NCBI RefSeq assembly: GCF_043951855.1
Contig: NZ_JBINJW010000003.1
Span: 62,001 to 126,000, forward strand
Length of the DNA stretch: 64,000 bases
Source of the DNA: Proteiniclasticum sp043951855
Lineage (GTDB): Bacteria > Bacillota > Clostridia > Clostridiales > Clostridiaceae
Direction of reading: 5' to 3'
Below the pieces are notes generated by a model. That model searched no databases and was not told the DNA's origin. It saw nothing but the letters and a program-made list of their open reading frames with translations. The translations under genes were made by a program, and so were the position numbers. Of this stretch, positions 24,911 through 33,962 are shown in pieces (positions within the stretch are counted from its first letter, which is position 1; the number at the start of each line of letters is the position of its first letter).

Positions 24911-25649
24911 TCTTACGCTGATACCGTGGGATGAGGAAAGCTATCTGGTGGTTTCCTGCGACAGCTCAGGAGGCATTGGAAATAGGAAGCGGGACGCTGT
25001 ACCTGTATCGCCGAGAGTTCTTGGCTTTCATACAGCGCAGGTGGCTCTTCTGGAAATGCTGAGCGTTGGTGTTTTCCCTCTGGTTCTCTGCAACACCCTG
25101 TCTGTGGAGATGCATCCTTCGGGAGAAGAAATCCTGAAAGGAATTCATGATGCACTCAGCCTTCTGGAAGATGGGGACCAGGTGGAGATCACTGGCAGTA
25201 CGGAGGAAAACATCATGGTTTCTCAGACCGCCATAGGCATCACGGTTATGGGGAAAGCGGCGAAGAAAGACTTCTTTTTTCCCGAAACCTTTGAGGGGGA
25301 CCAGGCGGTGGTCATAGGAAAGCCCCTGATGGGGGAAAGCGTCCTGGAAGCGAAGCGCTCAGAGCTGTTCGGTCTGAAGACGCTTACGAAGCTCCTGGGA
25401 AAAGACTATATCCATGAGGTGATTCCGGCAGGGTCCCAGGGCATCATCCAGGAGATCCGCCTTCTGGAGAAACGGACAGGGCTGGTATTTCTGGAAGCAG
25501 AATCCAATCCGGTGGATCTTCATGCATCTTCAGGGCCGGCCACGTCAGCGCTCATCACGCTTGATAGAAGTGAGGTAGAAACACTGAGAAAGGATGCGGA
25601 AATGCCGGTCCATGTAGTGGGTGAATTTGTGAGAAAGGAAAGGGGTTGA
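24897..25649 (+). CDS. cblS: PurM-like protein, probable alpha-ribazole kinase CblS
   Basis: A 250-residue cytoplasmic protein of the AIR-synthase (PurM) related type: SCDSSGGIGNRKRDAVPV near the N-terminus, the GFHTAQVALLEMLSVGVFPLVL helix, TGSTEENIMVSQTAIGITVMG and a C-terminal half with GKPLMGESVLE. CblS enzymes phosphorylate alpha-ribazole to alpha-ribazole phosphate and replace the CobT reaction for salvage. The call combines fold impression with the neighbouring cblT and the rest of the operon; no cobT lies in the operon. ATG at 24897 is chosen for its GGGAGG site; the frame extends six codons further upstream. Confidence 0.7.
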   Translation: MKYRDLTLIPWDEESYLVVSCDSSGGIGNRKRDAVPVSPRVLGFHTAQVALLEMLSVGVFPLVLCNTLSVEMHPSGEEILKGIHDALSLLEDGDQVEITGSTEENIMVSQTAIGITVMGKAAKKDFFFPETFEGDQAVVIGKPLMGESVLEAKRSELFGLKTLTKLLGKDYIHEVIPAGSQGIIQEIRLLEKRTGLVFLEAESNPVDLHASSGPATSALITLDRSEVETLRKDAEMPVHVVGEFVRKERG

Positions 25650-25653
25650 GCTT

Positions 25654-26226
25654 ATGGGAAAAGTCATACTGGTAACCGGAGGCGCGAGAAGCGGGAAAAG
25701 CGGATTCTCGGAGAAATTGCTCTCTGGAAGAGACGCGGTGCTCTATATCGCCACAGCTACTCCCCTGGATGAGGAGATGGAGAGACGGATTGCGCATCAT
25801 AAAGCCCAGAGACCTTCTTCATGGGAAACGCTGGAAGCCTTTTCTGATCTGGAAAGAAAGCTCTCCGAAAAGAATCGGGAATATCAGGGGATTCTTCTGG
25901 ACTGCATCACGGTGATGCTGACCAATCTTCTGTTTCAGCATCTGGATTTTGAGGAAGACCAGTCCTCGGAACAGTTCTGGGCGGATTTTGAGAAAGAGGC
26001 TGCGATGGGGCTTCAGAAGCTCCTTGATGGAGCGCGGAGCATGTCTCACACATTCATCCTGGTCACCAATGAAATCGGCATGGGACTGGTTCCGGAGACG
26101 GCTTTGTCAAGACAGTTCCGTGACCTGGCCGGCCGCATTAATCAGATGCTTGCCAGAGAGGCGGATGAAGTCTACCTCCTGGTATCAGGCGTTCCGCTGA
26201 AGATCAAGGAGGGGAATCTCTCATGA
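25654..26226 (+). CDS. cobU: Adenosylcobinamide kinase / adenosylcobinamide-phosphate guanylyltransferase
   Basis: Bifunctional 190-residue enzyme of nucleotide loop assembly: phosphorylates adenosylcobinamide, then transfers GMP to give AdoCbi-GDP. P-loop GGARSGKSGFSE at about 9-20, the IATATPLDEEM block, RIAHHKAQRP with the guanylylated histidine, and the C-terminal TNEIGMGLVPE and RLFRDLAGRINQ-like (RQFRDLAGRINQ) signature are all present. It overlaps cobS by four bases and starts four bases behind cblS, so translation is coupled through the operon. Confidence 0.95.
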   Translation: MGKVILVTGGARSGKSGFSEKLLSGRDAVLYIATATPLDEEMERRIAHHKAQRPSSWETLEAFSDLERKLSEKNREYQGILLDCITVMLTNLLFQHLDFEEDQSSEQFWADFEKEAAMGLQKLLDGARSMSHTFILVTNEIGMGLVPETALSRQFRDLAGRINQMLAREADEVYLLVSGVPLKIKEGNLS

Positions 26227-26972
26227 GTGTTTTTCTGCAGCTGATTTCTCTCTTCACGAAAATCCCGATTCCGGAAAGAATCGGATTTGATGCGGAAAGG
26301 TTGAGAAAAGGCGTCCGTCTCTTTCCGCTAGCAGGCCTTCTAGTGGGGCTGCTTCAGGCGGCGGTGGCAGTGCTGGCATTGCGGTTTTTCAGCAGAGAAG
26401 TCGCTGTGGCTGTCTCCATGGCCTTCGTCATTCATCTCACCGGCGGGCTGCACCTGGATGGCCTTGCAGATACCATGGATGGGATCCTGTCAGCGCGAAG
26501 AAGAGAACAGATGCTCCTCATCATGAAAGACAGTCGCATCGGGACCCATGGAGTTCTTGCACTGATTCTGTTTCTTCTGCTGAAGTTTCTCTTTCTTCTG
26601 GAAGTGGAGAAGTCGCTTCTGATCCAGATTCTTGTGGTCCTGCCTGTGGTCGGAAGGACATCCATGGCGATGATGCTCTGGGGCAGCCGGTATGCAAGAG
26701 AAGATGGACTGGGAAACCTGTTCATCGGAAAGACTCTGCGGAGAGAATCCATCTATGCAGGGGCAGGTGGGGCGATGCTTCTATATGCTCTTAATGGTCT
26801 TTCCGGCGTGCTTGCGCTTATTCTGGTCTTTCTCATGATGCTGCTTTTCAGAAGACATCTGGAAAAACTTCTGGGCGGACTCACCGGAGATACACTAGGT
26901 GCCATGAATGAGATGGCAGAGCTCCTCTTTCTGCCTCTGATTCTACTGCTTCAGGGAGGTGGACTGCTATGA
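26223..26972 (+). CDS. cobS: Adenosylcobinamide-GDP ribazoletransferase (cobalamin synthase)
   Basis: Integral membrane enzyme of 249 residues that joins AdoCbi-GDP with alpha-ribazole(-phosphate) to make (phospho)cobalamin. The conserved FTKIPIPE start, GGLHLDGLADTMDG with the metal-binding acidic cluster (about 76-89), KDSRIGTHG and GDTLGAMNE near the C-terminus are diagnostic. Five to six membrane helices. It overlaps cobU and cobC by four bases each. In this organism its ribazole substrate would come from CblS. Confidence 0.95.
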   Translation: MSVFLQLISLFTKIPIPERIGFDAERLRKGVRLFPLAGLLVGLLQAAVAVLALRFFSREVAVAVSMAFVIHLTGGLHLDGLADTMDGILSARRREQMLLIMKDSRIGTHGVLALILFLLLKFLFLLEVEKSLLIQILVVLPVVGRTSMAMMLWGSRYAREDGLGNLFIGKTLRRESIYAGAGGAMLLYALNGLSGVLALILVFLMMLLFRRHLEKLLGGLTGDTLGAMNEMAELLFLPLILLLQGGGLL

Positions 26973-27559
26973 CCCGATACTATTTTGTAAGACACGGCAC
27001 CACGGACTGGAACAAGACAGGCATCTACTTCGGACTCACGGACTGTCCGCTGAATGTGGAAGGCATACTGGAGAGCAAGAAGCTGGGCGGACTGCTATCG
27101 GGAATTGATTTTGACGAGATTTATGCAAGTCCCATGAAAAGGTGCACGGATACAGCAAGGCTCATCACAGGAAGAAAAGACCTGAAGACATCGGAAGCGC
27201 TTCTGGAGATGGATTTTGGTCTCTGGGAAGGGATGCATTATACGGAGTGTATGGAGAAATTCCCGGAAGAATTCAGCAACTGGTCTTCGGACTACAGAAA
27301 CTATGCACCGCCAGGCGGTGAAAAGTACTGGGACTTCTATGCCAGAGTCCGTGGTTTTTATGAAGCGGTGCTGACGGAAGAGAAGAAAAATGTCCTTATC
27401 GTCACGCACAAAGGGGTGCTGCAGCTTCTGACATCCCTGCTTCTCACTGGAGAGGACGCTCTCTTCTGGAACTTCAGCTTTCAGCATGGAGCGTACAGCG
27501 TTCTTCTGAAAGACTCCGGCCACACAACCATAGAACGAATGAACATCAGGGAGGGATAA
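26969..27559 (+). CDS. cobC: Histidine phosphatase, probable alpha-ribazole-5'-phosphate phosphatase
   Basis: A 196-residue phosphoglycerate-mutase-like phosphatase. The phospho-acceptor motif is RHGTTDWN at about 8-15; the second catalytic block VTHKGVLQLL is near residue 146; YASPMKRCTDTA and LLEMDFGLWEGM are also seen. In cobalamin operons such proteins remove the 5' phosphate from alpha-ribazole phosphate or adenosylcobalamin phosphate. The specific function rests on context, since the fold is shared by many phosphatases. Confidence 0.87.
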   Translation: MTRYYFVRHGTTDWNKTGIYFGLTDCPLNVEGILESKKLGGLLSGIDFDEIYASPMKRCTDTARLITGRKDLKTSEALLEMDFGLWEGMHYTECMEKFPEEFSNWSSDYRNYAPPGGEKYWDFYARVRGFYEAVLTEEKKNVLIVTHKGVLQLLTSLLLTGEDALFWNFSFQHGAYSVLLKDSGHTTIERMNIREG

Positions 27560-27562
27560 TTT

Positions 27563-29062
27563 ATGAGCAGAAACATCATGGTCCAGGGGACGTCTTCCTC
27601 AGTAGGAAAAAGTATTCTGGCGGCAGCCTTCTGCCGCATCTTCACACAGGACGGATACATCGTTTCTCCGTTCAAATCCCAGAACATGTCACTGAATTCC
27701 CATGTGACCACAGAGGGACATGAAATGGGCAGAGCACAGGTTCTGCAGGCGCAGGCGTCCAGAAAAGCACCCCACGTGTCCATGAATCCGATTCTTCTGA
27801 AGCCTACGACAGACCAGAAGTCTCAGGTCATTGTCATGGGGAAGGCGGTGAAGGATATGAATGCATCAGATTACTTTCGCTGCAAGCATGAACTGAAGGA
27901 AGTGATTCTCTCCGCTTATGAAGAGCTTTCGGAAAAAAGCGACATCATGGTCATTGAAGGGGCGGGAAGCCCCGCTGAAATCAACCTCAGAACCGACGAC
28001 ATCGTCAATATGGGATTTGCGGAAATGGTGGATGCGCCGGTGATCCTTGTGGCGGACATCGACCGGGGAGGTGTCTTCGCCTCCATCTACGGCACAGTGA
28101 TGCTGCTGGAGGAAAGGGAAAGGAAAAGAATCAAAGGGGTCATCATCAATAAATTTAGAGGAGACCCCACTCTTCTCACCTCAGGCATAGAAGAGCTGGA
28201 AGGGCTCATCGGCATCCGCGTTCTGGGCATCATTCCCTATTTCTCACTGGATCTTGATGAGGAAGACAGTGCCATGGATCTGATGAAATTTTCGGAATCA
28301 GCAAAACCCAAGCTTGAGATTGCGGTGATAAGGGCTCCTCATCTCTCGAACTTCACAGATTTCCAGCCTCTTTCCGTTCTGGGGGAGGTCAAGCTGCGAT
28401 TTGTGGGGCTTCAGGAGGAAATCGGTCATCCGGATCTGATCATACTGCCTGGAACCAAGTCCACGGTGGAGGATCTTCGGAAAATGAAAGAAAGCGGAAT
28501 GGATGAAAGGATTCTGAGATCTCATAAGGTTGGGACGCCCATCATGGGCATCTGCGGGGGTTATCAGATGCTGGGCGAAAGCATCTGTGATCCCTATGGT
28601 GTGGAAACGAAAAGGCTGGTGACTGAGGGGCTTGGTCTACTTAAGATGGAGACCCGGTTTGCGGAGGAGAAGAAGACGTTTCTCGTGGAAGGCACCAGTG
28701 GTTATGGTGACGCGAAGATTTCGGGCTATGAGATCCATATGGGTGAAAGCCTGCACAAAGAGAAGTATTCCCCGCTTCTGACCATCACAAAAAGAAGCAA
28801 TAAGGAAGTGGATCCTGTAGAGGAAGGGGTCATGGACAGGGAGAGGGGTTTATTCGGCACTTATGTTCATGGAATCTTTGAAAGCGCAAGTTTCACCAGA
28901 TCCCTTCTGGATGATCTCTGCGCGAGGAAAGGCATTCCTCCCATAGAGGAAACAATCACCGATTACTGGGACCATCGGGAGGAAGAACTGGATAAACTGG
29001 CACAGATCGTACGCGAGAATACGGACATGGAGGAAATCTATGCGATACTTGCTGAAACCTGA
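27563..29062 (+). CDS. cobQ: Cobyric acid synthase
   Basis: A 499-residue glutamine amidotransferase that amidates carboxylates b, d, e and g of adenosylcobyrinate a,c-diamide. N-terminal ATPase with QGTSSSVGKS P-loop (about 6-15), FKSQNMSLNS and EGAGSPAEINL; C-terminal glutaminase domain with LPGTKSTVEDL, GICGGYQMLG carrying the nucleophile cysteine near 330, and YVHGIFE near 434. GGGAGG precedes the ATG three bases behind cobC. The last 23 bases overlap cbiB. Confidence 0.95.
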   Translation: MSRNIMVQGTSSSVGKSILAAAFCRIFTQDGYIVSPFKSQNMSLNSHVTTEGHEMGRAQVLQAQASRKAPHVSMNPILLKPTTDQKSQVIVMGKAVKDMNASDYFRCKHELKEVILSAYEELSEKSDIMVIEGAGSPAEINLRTDDIVNMGFAEMVDAPVILVADIDRGGVFASIYGTVMLLEERERKRIKGVIINKFRGDPTLLTSGIEELEGLIGIRVLGIIPYFSLDLDEEDSAMDLMKFSESAKPKLEIAVIRAPHLSNFTDFQPLSVLGEVKLRFVGLQEEIGHPDLIILPGTKSTVEDLRKMKESGMDERILRSHKVGTPIMGICGGYQMLGESICDPYGVETKRLVTEGLGLLKMETRFAEEKKTFLVEGTSGYGDAKISGYEIHMGESLHKEKYSPLLTITKRSNKEVDPVEEGVMDRERGLFGTYVHGIFESASFTRSLLDDLCARKGIPPIEETITDYWDHREEELDKLAQIVRENTDMEEIYAILAET

Positions 29063-30026
29063 AGCGGTCTATGTTCTCCTTGCGCTGATGATGGATTTTT
29101 TCCTGGGAGACCCTGAAAGGATCTATCATCCGGTCAGAGGCATCGGTCTTTTCATCTCAAAAGCGGAAAAACGAATCAGAGAGAAGACGTCATCTCCAGG
29201 ACATTTGAGGGTATGGGGGCTTCTCCTATGGATCGTCACGGTATTTGGAACCTTTCTTGTGGTCTATGGTCTGCTTCTCATCGCTGCGGGAATCCATTCG
29301 TTTCTTCTCATCGCGCTTCAGACCCTCCTGATCTGGCTTGGCCTTGCGGCCAGGTCCCTGGAAAGAGAAAGCGGAAAAGTGATTGTGCCCCTTCAAAGTG
29401 GAAGTCTTCGGGAAGCCAGAAAACATCTGTCCTACATTGTAGGAAGAGATACAGAATCTCTTGATAAGGAGGGCATCATCAGAGCCGCAGTGGAAACCGT
29501 CGCAGAAAACACGTCAGATGGCGTCATCGCGCCGCTGTTCTATGCTTTTCTTGGAGGAGCCCCGCTTCTCTGGGCCTACAAAGCTGTGAACACGCTGGAT
29601 TCCATGGTGGGGTACAAAGATGAGCGGTACGGAGATTTAGGCTATGTTTCAGCAAAAATGGATGATCTTCTGAACTACATTCCCGCACGCCTCACAGCAC
29701 TTTCACTTATATTGTCTTCGCTTCAGCCCGGGTATTCCTTCAAAGGAAGTTTTCATATATGGAGACGGGACAGAAGAAATCATAAAAGTCCCAACTCCGC
29801 TCATCCTGAGGCAGCTGCAGCAGGAGCGCTGGGCATTCAGCTTGGAGGAGATGCAATCTATGCCGGAAAGACCGTTCAGAAACCATTCATTGGGGATGAA
29901 AGAAGACTTCCGGAAGTGGAAGACATCAGAAGGGTCCATCAGCTGATGTATACTGCCACGCTTCTCTTTGCGCTTACCTGTAGCCTCATCCATGTACTGA
30001 TTTTGAAAGGAGGTGATTTGTTTTGA
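29040..30026 (+). CDS. cbiB: Adenosylcobinamide-phosphate synthase
   Basis: A 328-residue integral membrane enzyme that attaches aminopropanol (phosphate) to cobyric acid. Typical blocks are DFFLGDPERIYHPVRGIG (about 16-33), VAENTSDGVIAPLFYAFLGG near 157-176, KAVNTLDSMVGYK and SPNSAHPEAAAAGALGIQLGG near 255. About five membrane helices. The start ATG lies inside cobQ (23-base overlap); the start of cobD overlaps its stop by four bases. Confidence 0.94.
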   Translation: MRYLLKPEAVYVLLALMMDFFLGDPERIYHPVRGIGLFISKAEKRIREKTSSPGHLRVWGLLLWIVTVFGTFLVVYGLLLIAAGIHSFLLIALQTLLIWLGLAARSLERESGKVIVPLQSGSLREARKHLSYIVGRDTESLDKEGIIRAAVETVAENTSDGVIAPLFYAFLGGAPLLWAYKAVNTLDSMVGYKDERYGDLGYVSAKMDDLLNYIPARLTALSLILSSLQPGYSFKGSFHIWRRDRRNHKSPNSAHPEAAAAGALGIQLGGDAIYAGKTVQKPFIGDERRLPEVEDIRRVHQLMYTATLLFALTCSLIHVLILKGGDLF

Positions 30027-31129
30027 ATTATCATGGTGGTGATATCTACCAGTATAAAGAAGAAATGACGGACTTCAGCGCCAACATCAATCCCCTGGGT
30101 ATTCCGGAGCATTTCAGTAGAATTCTCACGAAGGACCTGTCCAGCCTCACCAGATACCCGGACAGACACTACAGAAAACTGAAGGCATCCATAAGGAAGT
30201 ATCTTCAGCTGGACCAGGAAGCCCATCTAGTTCTGGGGAATGGTGCCATCGAAGTGATCTACAAAACCATACAGGCGCTCCCAGTGAGAAGCGTGCTCAT
30301 AGCATGCCCTACTTTCTCGGAATACGAAAGAGCCGCCAGGATGGCTGGGATTCCCGTACGGGAAGAAGTGCTCTATGACGGGAAGGGAAAGCTTGACGTT
30401 AAAGCGCTTGCGAATCTTCTGGAGGAGAAGGACCTGGTCATAGTATGCAATCCGAACAACCCCACCGGTACGCTGACCTCTAAAGAAGAGCTCCTTGTGC
30501 TGGGAAAATTGATTCAGGAGAAACAGGGATACCTCCTGGTTGATGAAACCTTCATTGAATTTACGAAGGACTATCCGGAAACAAGCGTCATGGATGCAAA
30601 AGAGGGAAATTTCATCATCATCAGAGCGCTTACGAAATACTTCGGCATGCCTGGAATCCGTCTGGGGTATGGTGTGTTTCATCAGAAGAAACTGGCCAGT
30701 GAAGTGGAGGAGCTCATGGAACCCTGGCACATCAATTCCATAGCCGACCTTGCAGGGCAGACCGTGCTTCATGACAGAAATTATCAGGAAGCGACAAGGC
30801 GGTGGATTCTGGAGGAGAGCGCTTTTATCATGATGGAACTGGAGAAGCTCACAGACTTCACTTTTCTTCCCACGGAATCAAATTTCATACTGCTGACTTC
30901 GAAGAGTCATAAAGCGGAGAAGATTCAGGAGATGCTTCTTGAGGCAGGACTTCTGATCCGACTTCCCATCGGATTCAAAGGGCTCAGCGACAACGCCTTC
31001 AGAATCGCCATCAAGGACCACGCTTCAAACAGGAAGCTTCTAGCTGAACTGGAGAAGATCGAGCGGAGCGTTAGCTTGAATCAGGAAAAAAGAAAAAATC
31101 AGATAGATAAAAATAATAAACTGGAGTGA
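30023..31129 (+). CDS. cobD: Threonine-phosphate decarboxylase
   Basis: PLP enzyme of 368 residues making (R)-1-amino-2-propanol phosphate for CbiB. The start HGGDIYQ with FSANINPLG, CNPNNPTG (about 148-155), DETFIEF and the lysine motif ALTKYFGMPGIRLGY (PLP lysine near 214) identify it among aminotransferase-like enzymes. It begins with TTG at 30023 behind a near-perfect GAAAGGAGGTGAT ribosome binding site located inside cbiB. The C-terminus has a lysine- and asparagine-rich tail beyond the fold. Confidence 0.9.
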   Translation: MNYHGGDIYQYKEEMTDFSANINPLGIPEHFSRILTKDLSSLTRYPDRHYRKLKASIRKYLQLDQEAHLVLGNGAIEVIYKTIQALPVRSVLIACPTFSEYERAARMAGIPVREEVLYDGKGKLDVKALANLLEEKDLVIVCNPNNPTGTLTSKEELLVLGKLIQEKQGYLLVDETFIEFTKDYPETSVMDAKEGNFIIIRALTKYFGMPGIRLGYGVFHQKKLASEVEELMEPWHINSIADLAGQTVLHDRNYQEATRRWILEESAFIMMELEKLTDFTFLPTESNFILLTSKSHKAEKIQEMLLEAGLLIRLPIGFKGLSDNAFRIAIKDHASNRKLLAELEKIERSVSLNQEKRKNQIDKNNKLE

Positions 31130-31134
31130 TTGAA

Positions 31135-32106
31135 ATGAAAAGAAAGATAGTAGCCTTACTGACTGGACTAATCCTTACTGCGGGAGTTTTCACCGGATGC
31201 GGCGTGAAAGAAGAAGCGGAAGCACCTATAGAGAGTGAAACCATCGAAACACCAGCAGGCGGGGAGGAAGTGAATGAAGAGCATACGATGTATCCGTTAA
31301 CCATAGAAGATTCCTTCGGCACTGCGGTGGTCCTTGAGAAGAAACCGGAAAGAATCGTTTCCGTTGCTCCGAGCATTACAGAGACGATCTTTGCCTTGAA
31401 TGCGGAAGAGTATCTGGTAGGCAGAACGGATTACTGTGATTATCCCCTGGAAACAGCTGATGTGGAATCCATTGGCAGTCTGAAGGAGCCGAATATCGAG
31501 AAGATTGTGGAACTTGAGGCGGATCTTGTCATTGCTTCCACACACTTCAGTGAGGAAGTCTATGAAAAACTGAGTGACCTGGATATACAGGTGATTGTAC
31601 TGAATCCCAATGACAGCTTTGAAGGAGTCTTCGGTGTCATAGAGGCGCTTGGTGAAATCACAGATGAAAGCACCACTGCAGAGCAGCTGATAGAAGGGAT
31701 GAAGGCTTCTATTCTTGAGGTCACGGAGAAGGTCAAGGGACTGGAGGCCCCCAGTGTGTACTACGTTGTCGGGTATGGCGAGTTTGGAGATTATACAGCA
31801 GGCGGAGATACGTTCATCAGTGAGATGATCGGTATGGCCAATGGCAGAAACATCGCGGATGATGTGGAAGGCTGGAGCTACAGCATAGAAAAAATCGTCG
31901 AACATGATCCGGATCTGCTCATCGTGTCAGAACACTATGATGCGAAAAGCGGTGTGATGGAAGCAAACGGATATAAGGATCTGCGTGCCGTGAAGGAAGG
32001 AAATGTCTTTGAAATAGACAACAATCTCATAGACAGGCAAGGTCCAAGACTTGCGGAAGGATTCAGCGCACTGGCCAGACTCATTCATCCGGATGCGTTC
32101 AAATAG
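31135..32106 (+). CDS. btuF: Corrinoid ABC transporter, substrate-binding lipoprotein
   Basis: A 323-residue class III (TroA/BtuF-like) binding protein. The signal peptide ends in the lipobox FTGC, with the acylated cysteine near residue 22, followed by an acidic linker rich in Glu. The domain begins with RIVSVAPSITETIFALNAEEYLVG, and has LVGRTDYCDYP and SIGSLKEPNIEKI. Corrinoid specificity is inferred from the operon. Start is taken as ATG 31135 behind CTGGAG; the frame also opens with GTG at 31126 overlapping cobD. Confidence 0.87.
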   Translation: MKRKIVALLTGLILTAGVFTGCGVKEEAEAPIESETIETPAGGEEVNEEHTMYPLTIEDSFGTAVVLEKKPERIVSVAPSITETIFALNAEEYLVGRTDYCDYPLETADVESIGSLKEPNIEKIVELEADLVIASTHFSEEVYEKLSDLDIQVIVLNPNDSFEGVFGVIEALGEITDESTTAEQLIEGMKASILEVTEKVKGLEAPSVYYVVGYGEFGDYTAGGDTFISEMIGMANGRNIADDVEGWSYSIEKIVEHDPDLLIVSEHYDAKSGVMEANGYKDLRAVKEGNVFEIDNNLIDRQGPRLAEGFSALARLIHPDAFK

Positions 32107-32114
32107 GTGGGAAG

Positions 32115-33170
32115 ATGAGTTTTGTTGAAAGAAAAGGGTTTTACCGATCTCTTTTCTTCCTGCTTCTTCTCGGACTTCTGATGCTGATGATCTTTGTGAG
32201 CACACTTGGTGCAGCGGAAATATCTTTTCTGGATGCACTGGCTGTTCTATTGAAGAAAGTGCCTGTTGCTGGAGATCTGATTCAAGAGGATGGACTAAAG
32301 ACCCATGAAATCATTATGCTGAATATAAGGCTGCCCCGAGTGATTCTATCGGCTATCATCGGAATGGGCCTTTCAGTGGTCGGTGCGGCCTTTCAGGGCA
32401 TGTTCAAAAATCCCATGGCGGATCCCTATGTAATAGGAGTTTCTTCAGGTGCCGCATTGGGTGCAAGCATTGCCATAACCCTTGGGTCCGGCTTTCTGCC
32501 TGGTTTGTTTCTATCCGTTCAGTTCATGGCTTTTCTGGGTGCAGTCATGACAGTGGTCTGTGTATACGAGATTGCAAAAGTCGGGACAAGGATTCCGGCA
32601 GTGACCCTGCTTCTGGCTGGGGTGGCTGTCAGCGCCATGGCTTCGGCCATGATTTCCGTACTGATGATTTTCAACAGAGATCAGGCCGACACCATCATCT
32701 TCTGGACCATGGGCTCTGTGGCGGCAGCCAGATGGGAGCAGATTCTGTATCTCCTTCCTGTGGTCAGTATCGGAACGCTTGTCATTCTGTTCTATGCGAA
32801 AGATCTCAATCTGATGATGGCGGGGGATGATGCAGCACACAACCTGGGCGTGGAAATCGAAAAGACGAAGAAAATGCTGCTGGTTGTCTCTTCCCTGATG
32901 ATCGCATTCATTGTATCTTCCAGCGGAATCATCGGATTTGTGGGCCTCATCGTTCCCCATGCGGTAAGACTGCTGCTGGGTCCGGACCATCGTGTGCTCA
33001 TTCCCTTCTCTGCCCTGGGTGGAGCAGTGTTTATGATTCTGTCCGATACTATTGCCAGAACCTTGCTGGCGCCAATGGAAATACCTGTAGGTGCCATTAC
33101 CGCGCTTTTTGGTGCACCCTATTTCATATTCCTTCTGCGTAGAACCAAAATAAGGGGGATTTCTTTATGA
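32115..33170 (+). CDS. btuC: Corrinoid ABC transporter permease, FecCD family
   Basis: A 351-residue permease with about ten membrane helices. Family landmarks: NIRLPRVILSAIIGMGLSVVGAAFQGMFKNPMADPYVIG at about 74-112 (quoted by position; key residues are RLPR, GAAFQG, NPMADP), GVSSGAALGA, and the C-terminal GFVGLIVPHAVRLLLGPDHR loop that docks the ATPase. It pairs with BtuF and BtuD encoded beside it; the start is eight bases behind btuF and the stop overlaps btuD by four. Confidence 0.9.
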   Translation: MSFVERKGFYRSLFFLLLLGLLMLMIFVSTLGAAEISFLDALAVLLKKVPVAGDLIQEDGLKTHEIIMLNIRLPRVILSAIIGMGLSVVGAAFQGMFKNPMADPYVIGVSSGAALGASIAITLGSGFLPGLFLSVQFMAFLGAVMTVVCVYEIAKVGTRIPAVTLLLAGVAVSAMASAMISVLMIFNRDQADTIIFWTMGSVAAARWEQILYLLPVVSIGTLVILFYAKDLNLMMAGDDAAHNLGVEIEKTKKMLLVVSSLMIAFIVSSSGIIGFVGLIVPHAVRLLLGPDHRVLIPFSALGGAVFMILSDTIARTLLAPMEIPVGAITALFGAPYFIFLLRRTKIRGISL

Positions 33171-33961
33171 TAGCCATCTCTGTAGATCAACTGGACTTTG
33201 CCTATGAAGAAAGTCCTGTATTAAGAGGGATTGAATTTTCTCTGGAGAAAGGAAAATTCTATAGTATATTAGGACCCAATGGCTCAGGAAAGACCACGCT
33301 GCTTAAAAATATACAAAAAATATATAAAAATAATAAAGAATGCGTATATATAAATGGTGAAGACATCACATCCATCTCTGTGAAGGAGCTTTCAAAACGT
33401 CTTTCTGTGGTTCCACAGGAAACACACATGGATTTTGACTTTTCAGTGCTTGATATGGTCCTCATGGGGCGGTCCCCATATCTGAAGCGTTTCGAAACGG
33501 AAAGCGGCAGTGATCTTAAGCTGGCGGAGAGTGCCATGAAAATCACAGATACATGGAGACTGAAAGACAAATCAGTACGGAGCATCAGTGGCGGAGAACT
33601 GCAGAGAGCCATAGTTTCTCGAGCTATGGTTCAGGATACGGGTATCATGCTCTTGGATGAACCGGTATCCCATCTGGACATCCATCATCAGATTGGCATA
33701 TTGAAGACCGTGTCAGGCTTCTCAAAATCCAAGGAGATCACAGTGGTAGCTGTGCTTCACGATATCAATCTTGCCATCGAGTTCAGTGATTCATTGATGC
33801 TGCTGAACAAGGGTGAAATAAAGGCCATGGGTCCACCTGAAGAGGTGATTACAGAAGAGATGATCCGAGAACTCTACAATACGGAGTGCATGATCATCAG
33901 AAATCCATCTTCGGGGAAACCCCATGTCATACCAACCGAACTGAGTATAAAAGGAGATTGA
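33167..33961 (+). CDS. btuD: Corrinoid ABC transporter ATP-binding protein
   Basis: A 264-residue ABC ATPase. Walker A GPNGSGKTT (about 36-44), Q-loop VPQETHMDF, signature SISGGELQRA (about 143-152), Walker B IMLLDEPVSHLD and switch HDIN are complete. The region after Walker A is locally very AT-rich (33305-33350, a run of AAATATA-like codons), unlike its neighbours, but the frame is intact. It overlaps btuC and sits two bases before btuR. Confidence 0.92.
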   Translation: MIAISVDQLDFAYEESPVLRGIEFSLEKGKFYSILGPNGSGKTTLLKNIQKIYKNNKECVYINGEDITSISVKELSKRLSVVPQETHMDFDFSVLDMVLMGRSPYLKRFETESGSDLKLAESAMKITDTWRLKDKSVRSISGGELQRAIVSRAMVQDTGIMLLDEPVSHLDIHHQIGILKTVSGFSKSKEITVVAVLHDINLAIEFSDSLMLLNKGEIKAMGPPEEVITEEMIRELYNTECMIIRNPSSGKPHVIPTELSIKGD

Positions 33962-33962
33962 A

